Positions 59,661 through 64,000 of a stretch of 64,000 nt of DNA are shown in pieces. Position 1 is the stretch's first letter. Every line of letters begins with the position of its first letter. Below the pieces are notes generated by a model that did not search any database, had not been told where the DNA came from, and was given only the letters and a program-made list of their open reading frames with translations. The stretch is from Phytomonospora endophytica (GTDB lineage: Bacteria > Actinomycetota > Actinomycetes > Mycobacteriales > Micromonosporaceae). A program made the position numbers and the translations under genes. The stretch lies in NCBI RefSeq assembly GCF_014202425.1, contig NZ_JACHGT010000013.1, positions 62,001 through 126,000 on the forward strand, in the 5' to 3' direction.

Positions 59661-60200
59661 CAGCCCGGAGACAGTGCGCCGGCCAACAGTGGCACCAGCC
59701 TTGCACCGGCGACCACGAAACCTCCTCCGCTCAAGGACTTTCGCCCTCGGTACACGCATCCCGATGCTGTCAAGGCGATTGAACAGGAGGAGTACCCGAA
59801 AAACGCAGCGGGCAACACCTCGGCCCGCGCGTTCTTGTACACCTCCGACGGCACGAGGGTCAACGAGGAGGCGTACAAGCCGTACCAAAAGGGCAAGCAA
59901 CCCCACCGCCCAGAACTGAAGCCGGCATGGAACAACCCCGACGTCACCACGTCGTGGCATGTCGAAGGCGCGCTGGCGAAAGCCATTCGAGATAACGGGA
60001 TCAACGGTGGAGCCGTCTACCTGAATATTCCTACGTGCGGCGCGCCTCGACCCGGCATGGAGCAGGCGCACCCCATGGGCTGCTCGGAGAACTTCCGTCA
60101 CATAATCCCTAAAGACACCGTCGTGTATGTGCATGTGATCCCCAAGCGCGGCGTGCCAGGCCGCTGGAAGATCGTGGGTACTGGAGAGGGCATCAAGTGA
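59661..60200 (+). pseudogene. DddA/SCP1.201-type deaminase toxin domain, in frame behind a TGA
   Basis: This 179-codon frame continues the DUF6244-like gene. A Pro-rich linker leads to ARAFLYTSDGTRVNEEAY, then the catalytic HVE motif (59958-59966) in SWHVEGALAKAIRDNGINGG and two Cys at 60036 and 60081 for zinc, then IIPKDTVVYVHVIPKRG. DddA has the same HVEG...RDNGI order. The Cys are 14 residues apart, wider than usual. There is no ATG or GTG before 59835 (TTG), so translation needs readthrough, a suppressed TGA or an improbable TTG start downstream. Confidence 0.8.
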
Positions 60201-60208
60201 GCGAAGAC
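60183..60208 (+). repeat. 26-bp direct repeat, copy 1 (toxin 3' end)
   Basis: GGAGAGGGCATCAAGTGAGC plus 6 bases covers the last codons GEGIK, the toxin stop and the start of the next gene (GTGA overlap). It recurs at 61282-61307 with one change in 26. Confidence 0.9.
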
Positions 60209-60520
60209 GAGTACCACCGCCCCGTGGAGGCCAGTGCCGACGTGCTGACCGATCTGTGGGCCAAGGAGGAAGAACTGGACTCCTATGGGCTCGGCCGGTA
60301 CGCGATGAGCATCGGGCTCACGCCGCCGCCGGAACCCGAAGGGTTCTCAGCCTGGGCGATCATCGTTGCCTACCCCGAACGTGACTACAGCAATCCGGTT
60401 CTCTACTGGTGGGGTCCAGAGAACAATCCGGATGACGCCGATCTTCCAGAACCTGCCGACGATAGCGACCCGAGCTCGCAAGCCGGCTGGTCAGACCCTG
60501 GCGACCAGGCTCGTTCGTGA
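60197..60520 (+). CDS. candidate immunity protein 1
   Basis: In this 107-residue acidic protein the GTG start overlaps the toxin stop, the usual position of a cognate immunity gene. The centre EELDSYGLGRYAMSIGLTPP, followed by PEPEGFSAWAI, matches the centre of the next protein (DEMDTVDFTKYALGLDLTPP, PDPPGYTGWSL), so the two are paralogues. No named immunity family recognised. Confidence 0.65.
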   Translation: MSEDEYHRPVEASADVLTDLWAKEEELDSYGLGRYAMSIGLTPPPEPEGFSAWAIIVAYPERDYSNPVLYWWGPENNPDDADLPEPADDSDPSSQAGWSDPGDQARS

Positions 60521-60571
60521 TCCGCATCGTGGCCGGGCCGTCTCATGCACCGAGGTCAGAAGGAGATTGAG

Positions 60572-61270
60572 GTGGACGTTGAGCTGGCCTGTTGGGCCGT
60601 GTCGACCGACCGTGAGATCCAGCGCAGTCTCTTGGCGGAGTGGGATGGGAGGCTCCGGCCGCTGCGGGATCAGGTGCATGCCTTGGGGCTGTGCCCTGAT
60701 CCGGAGAAGGGCCAGGAGGACAAGGTGATGGTCTACGGCCCGCTCTTGGGCGGCGGTCGGATCGTCATGTGGCTGCCTGGCCCTGGGCCGGTGGTCTACG
60801 ACCGTCCGTTGGAGGCCGCGCCCGAGGTCATCGCTGATCTGATGGTGAAGGTCGATGAGATGGACACGGTCGATTTCACGAAGTACGCGCTGGGCCTTGA
60901 TCTGACGCCGCCGCCGGACCCGCCCGGCTACACGGGGTGGAGCCTGTGTCTGGGTGGGGATCAGTGGGGTGAGGTGGACGAACAGGGCGAACCGGTGGAC
61001 ATGCTTCTGTGGGTCGGGCCGCATCCCGACCAGGGTGAGGAGGACGACCTGCAGGTCACGACCGACTCGGCCGTCAACAAGGAGCTGATGGCAGGGCTCA
61101 GCCGGGCTGCTTCTCCCGATGCGTATACGCAGGAACTGCGCCAGACAGGCTACGCGCCACCGGACGTGTCGGGCATCCGCTGGTCGTGTGCGATCGAACG
61201 TGACTGGTGGAACGAGAATCACTGGTTGGTGTGGCGACCGATCTCTGAAACCTGGCCCCCCTTCGACTGA
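60572..61270 (+). CDS. candidate immunity protein 2
   Basis: In this 232-residue acidic protein the GTG start follows AGAAGGAG. The middle (about residues 95-135) is paralogous to the preceding protein. Additional N- and C-terminal parts (LACWAVSTDREIQRSLLAEW; VSGIRWSCAIERDWWNENHW) are unlike it. It is probably part of the same toxin-immunity island, perhaps against a different variant toxin. Confidence 0.6.
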   Translation: MDVELACWAVSTDREIQRSLLAEWDGRLRPLRDQVHALGLCPDPEKGQEDKVMVYGPLLGGGRIVMWLPGPGPVVYDRPLEAAPEVIADLMVKVDEMDTVDFTKYALGLDLTPPPDPPGYTGWSLCLGGDQWGEVDEQGEPVDMLLWVGPHPDQGEEDDLQVTTDSAVNKELMAGLSRAASPDAYTQELRQTGYAPPDVSGIRWSCAIERDWWNENHWLVWRPISETWPPFD

Positions 61271-61281
61271 CGTTGCAGACG

Positions 61282-61307
61282 GGAGAGGGCATCAAGTGAG
61301 CAAAGAC
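61282..61307 (+). repeat. 26-bp direct repeat, copy 2
   Basis: It repeats the end of the toxin gene (GEGIK-stop) and the first codons of the next gene with one mismatch, although no toxin gene precedes it here. The piece between the copies (60209-61281) holds both candidate immunity genes. Confidence 0.9.
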
Positions 61308-61730
61308 TTCGGTCTGAGCAAGAACGAGTTCGACGCAGCCACGATCGTCTGGGACTACCACCAGCTCCATCACCTGGCGACGATCACCGAGGTCGGGATC
61401 GTGCTGGGATGCCACGACATTGGTGTCGCCGACACCGCCGCGGAGCTGTATCGCGCAGAGCGATCGCTTTGCGATGGCGGCGGTGGGGCCGGGATGATCG
61501 TGCGGATCTTGGGTCGGTGTCGGTCGGAGATCAACACTGACCTGCAACGATGGGGTGAGATGGGTCAGTACGAGGGGGAGAAACGACGTGGAGCCTGGGC
61601 GCTCGATAGCGGTGGTGCGCACTATGGACGGACGGCGCGCGGGACTGGCGGTCGTTGTCGACGAGCGGTCAATCACCTGCGCTCATGTCGTCAACACTGC
61701 TCTGGGACGGTCCAGAAAGGATGCCACTGA
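61296..61730 (+). pseudogene. truncated YdcF-family protein
   Basis: The first 50 residues (KNEFDAATIVWDYHQLHHLA; EVGIVLGCHDIGVADTAAEL) match the N-terminus of YdcF/DUF218 proteins (WDYH, IVLGsHD, VAe.aAELY). After YRAERSLCDG the similarity stops and the rest is unlike the family, with a low-quality Arg/Cys-rich end that overlaps the protease gene. YdcF is normally about 200 residues. The GTG start lies inside the second 26-bp repeat. Confidence 0.6.
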
Positions 61731-62985
61731 GCCCGATGGGCAGGTGGCGCTGCGGTTTCCGTTCGTTGAGGGTGCCGAGGTTGAGGCCGAGGTCAGTGTG
61801 TGGGGGCCGGGGCGGGACTGGGCCGCGGCGAGCGACTTCGCTGTTCTGTCTCCATTGTCGCCGTTGCCTGAGGGGCTTGCTCCGGCGAGCTTCATGGCGA
61901 TCAAGTCTGGGGCCACCGTCCGGATCTGCGGGCCGAGCGCTGATCACGGTGCATCGCTGGACTTCGTCTCAGGCACCATCGCCGGTCAGCGACGTCTCGG
62001 GATCTGGCAGTTGCACCAGCGGAAGGGTCCATTTCGAGCCGAGCCCGGCTACAGCGGAGGCCCCGTCGTCCTGCACGGCACCAACGAGGTCGTAGGTCTC
62101 ACCAGGGCAACGCGCGGCGGTGACAGCACCGAGCCCGCTGATGTCGAGGTCCTCGACCTCGCCGGTCCGTTGGAAGCGATGGACATTGCCCTCACCCCAT
62201 TTCGGCAGCGAGAACAGCCGAAACCACCAGATGAGGTCCTGAGGCAACCGGCACGGCGGTCGCGGATGTGGGCTGTCCTCGGGCTTGTGGTCTTGTTGCT
62301 CGCCGCGACCGGAGGTCTGGGTTGGCAATTGCTGTCGGCGAACGGGAGCGACGACGCTTCGGGAAACGTGCCCGGTCCGTCTGGAAGCGACCCGGCTAGC
62401 ACCAGCCTTGGCGAGCCGTCGTCGTCGAAGTCATCGAAACCGGTTGCCCCGCCGACCACCACGTCTACCAAGAAGGAAGCGCCGAAGGACGAACCTCCAC
62501 CTGAACCCGAGCCTGTCCCCAGCCAGTGGGTGCTGTGGGCCAGCTCGCAAAGCGGCATGTGCATCGGTGTCGAGAACGGCACCCAAGACGACGAAGCCTC
62601 CGTCGTGCAGTCAGGTATCGAGACCCAAACCCACTGTTCGTGGGAACACGAGAAATGGGCGTTCGTCTCCGGCTATGGCTCCGACGGCAGCTGGCACAAG
62701 ATCGTGAACCGCAACAGCGGCAAATGCCTCGACACTTACCAGGGCGGCACGAACCTCGCCGCTGAGATCGTCCAGAACACCTGCACCGACTCCGGCGGCA
62801 GCCAGCTCTGGCACGTCACTTACGACTCGACTAACAACGGCTGGATGTACTACCGATATATCGAGAACCAGAAATCTGGCTACTGCGTGGACAACCGCAG
62901 CGACAACACCGACGAGCTAGCGCTGTGGCAGGCGATCTGCCACGAAAGCGCCCTGGCCCAACTCTTCCGACTGCGAGGCGCCTGA
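61588..62985 (+). CDS. trypsin-like protease - transmembrane - ricin-type lectin fusion
   Basis: In this 465-residue protein residues 1-190 form a chymotrypsin-fold protease with His in ITCAHVV, Asp in AASDFAVLSP and Ser in EPGYSGGPVVL. A transmembrane helix (AVLGLVVLLLAATGGLGWQL) and a Ser/Pro/Lys-rich linker follow, then a ricin-B-type lectin unit (CIGVENGTQDDEASVVQ; KCLDTYQGGTNLAAEIVQNT; QLWHV). The topology puts the protease inside and the lectin outside. GTG after GAGGGGGAG. Confidence 0.85.
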   Translation: MEPGRSIAVVRTMDGRRAGLAVVVDERSITCAHVVNTALGRSRKDATEPDGQVALRFPFVEGAEVEAEVSVWGPGRDWAAASDFAVLSPLSPLPEGLAPASFMAIKSGATVRICGPSADHGASLDFVSGTIAGQRRLGIWQLHQRKGPFRAEPGYSGGPVVLHGTNEVVGLTRATRGGDSTEPADVEVLDLAGPLEAMDIALTPFRQREQPKPPDEVLRQPARRSRMWAVLGLVVLLLAATGGLGWQLLSANGSDDASGNVPGPSGSDPASTSLGEPSSSKSSKPVAPPTTTSTKKEAPKDEPPPEPEPVPSQWVLWASSQSGMCIGVENGTQDDEASVVQSGIETQTHCSWEHEKWAFVSGYGSDGSWHKIVNRNSGKCLDTYQGGTNLAAEIVQNTCTDSGGSQLWHVTYDSTNNGWMYYRYIENQKSGYCVDNRSDNTDELALWQAICHESALAQLFRLRGA

Positions 62986-63120
62986 CTTCCCATGTCTGTC
63001 GCGCGGGCTTGCCACGGATGGATCGCCTCTCGGGTTACGGGAGTTTCCCTTGGTTGCTGGCCGGCTCGGTGATGCGCTTCCCCGGCTTGCCGGAGGGTGA
63101 TGCGGGTGTTGGGGTGGGTA

Positions 63121-63153
63121 TCAGCGGACGTGTCAGCCTGACACGTCCGCTGA
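63121..63153. promoter_or_regulatory. 16-bp inverted repeat, operator-like
   Basis: TCAGCGGACGTGTCAG and its exact complement flank a single C. The right arm lies where the -35 element would fall relative to TACTTA (63171-63176), which is followed by the ATG at 63183. A repressor-binding site on a leaderless promoter is the likely reading. Confidence 0.7.
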
Positions 63154-63182
63154 CATCTAATGGTCTGGTGTACTTAGGGCAT

Positions 63183-64000
63183 ATGAGTACCTCCACGCAT
63201 GCACCGTTCTCAGAGCAGCGTGCTCGTGCGCTGGCCCTGGAGGCTGCGGCCCAGGTCGGTGGGTACGAGATGGTCATGGAGCTGATTCGCATGGGTGAGC
63301 ATGCGATGTTTCGGCTGCCGGGTGGTGTGGTGGCTCGGGTTGCGCGGGGGCCGGGCTGGGCGGAGACAGCCGCGCGTGAGATCCGGGTTGCTCGTTTGCT
63401 CGAACGTCATGGTGTGCCTTGTGGGAGACCTGCGGCGCCTGGCGAGCCGGTGACGATCGATGGGCATCCTGTCACGTTCTGGGAAGAGCTCGATACTTCG
63501 CGACGGGCGACCTTCGCTGAGATTGGCGAGGTTCTCCGGGACTTGCACGCGGTGCCGGTCGCTGATCTAGACCTTCCGGTCTTGGATGCGTTTCACCGCG
63601 TCGGTGACCGCATCGCTGGGGCTCCGATCTCGGAAGGTGATCGGGCTGACCTGCAGGGAGTGTTGGAGGAGTTGGAAGGCGCGTGGGCGGCGTTGACGGC
63701 TGTCAGTCCTATGCGGTTGATCCACGGGGACCCGCACTCGGGCAACGTTGCGCACTCCGCGGGGCACGCAGTGCTGATCGATCTGGAGACGGTCTGCCTT
63801 GGGCCGGCTGAATGGGACCTGGCGCTGCCCGGCACCTATTTCGCCTCCCTGGGGTGGCTGGGAAAGGCCGACTATGAAGGCTTCGTTCGCGCCTACGGTG
63901 GCCGGGACGTGACCGTGTCGCCGCACTTTCAAGTCCTTCGCCGCATCCGTGAGTTGCGGATGACGTCCTGGCTGATTCAGCATGCCGGGGAGTCGGAGGA
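63183..64000 (+). CDS. aminoglycoside phosphotransferase-family protein (3' truncated by window)
   Basis: The 272 residues visible run without stop to the window edge. The catalytic loop MRLIHGDPHSGN and metal-binding VLIDLETVCLGPAEWDLA (Brenner HGDxxxxN, then DxE and the WDLA motif) place it in the APH family. An N-terminal ATP-binding region has HAMFRLPGGVVARVARGPG. Substrate unknown. The start ATG follows TACTTA by six bases, consistent with a leaderless message; no ribosome site is seen. Confidence 0.85.
   Translation, partial: MSTSTHAPFSEQRARALALEAAAQVGGYEMVMELIRMGEHAMFRLPGGVVARVARGPGWAETAAREIRVARLLERHGVPCGRPAAPGEPVTIDGHPVTFWEELDTSRRATFAEIGEVLRDLHAVPVADLDLPVLDAFHRVGDRIAGAPISEGDRADLQGVLEELEGAWAALTAVSPMRLIHGDPHSGNVAHSAGHAVLIDLETVCLGPAEWDLALPGTYFASLGWLGKADYEGFVRAYGGRDVTVSPHFQVLRRIRELRMTSWLIQHAGESE

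Noticed and set aside
59835-60200. Toxin domain as an independent 121-residue gene from TTG
   Set aside because: The TTG has no ribosome site, and the upstream codons in the same frame still read as a typical toxin linker, so the frame continues from the DUF6244-like gene.
20150-64000. Integrase, relaxase or transposase genes
   Set aside because: I looked for tyrosine and serine recombinase, relaxase and IS transposase motifs in the translated frames and found none. The excisionase-like start at 55515 alone is not enough to claim an integration module.

Overview
The window is a high-GC actinobacterial chromosome segment. A rex-hemA-hemC-cobA/hemD-hemB operon, paired XRE/DUF397 genes, SCO6880-type conjugation genes and an FxLD-type lanthipeptide locus suggest Pseudonocardiales (Amycolatopsis-like). 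This is inferred from gene content only; no 16S or marker comparison was possible.

Region 1 (1-20,150) is conserved-looking chromosome. It holds the end of an ABC exporter, an aminoglycoside-phosphotransferase-like kinase, an XRE/DUF397 pair, small orphan proteins, a ribbon-helix-helix regulator with a likely leaderless promoter, and a DUF4097 beta-repeat protein. The haem operon follows, headed by the redox repressor Rex with a Rex-type operator in front. Next come a RelE-like toxin module, two secreted or lipoproteins, an amidinotransferase, a GNAT acetyltransferase, an LPLTG-anchored surface protein, a metallophosphoesterase and tRNA-Thr(CGT).

Region 2 (20,150-41,000) is accessory DNA. 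A 3' fragment of a tRNA-Asp gene at 22,394-22,439 and a 46-bp perfect palindrome precede a minus-strand class I lanthipeptide locus of the FxLD type. It has a 56-residue precursor with four Cys every fourth residue, a full-length LanB, a LanC, an extra stand-alone thiopeptide-type protein, an unknown helical protein and two different PCMT-like FxLD methyltransferases. A small zinc-ribbon membrane protein, an XRE regulator and an S9 peptidase flank it. Further right are a large CxxCxG protein preceded by three hairpins, a DUF6244-like protein with an Imm1-like immunity gene but no toxin between them, and an ABC exporter.

Region 3 (41,000-54,200) is a conjugation module: M23 murein hydrolase, XRE regulator, a small two-helix membrane protein, a VirB8/TrbF-like protein, a SCO6881/VirB6-like membrane protein, a SCO6880-family protein, a VirB4-like ATPase, a VirD4/TraG coupling protein, a DUF4913-like protein and a DnaB-N-domain-only protein. 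No integrase, relaxase or right-hand attachment site was seen, so the element probably continues past 64,000.

Region 4 (54,200-64,000) is cargo. It holds hypothetical proteins, a NUDIX hydrolase, a lipoprotein and a polymorphic-toxin locus: a DUF6244-like protein separated by one in-frame TGA from a DddA/SCP1.201-type deaminase domain, then two paralogous candidate immunity proteins. A 26-bp repeat of the toxin 3' end then occurs before a truncated YdcF gene, followed by a trypsin-like/ricin-lectin membrane protein and a phosphotransferase cut by the window edge.
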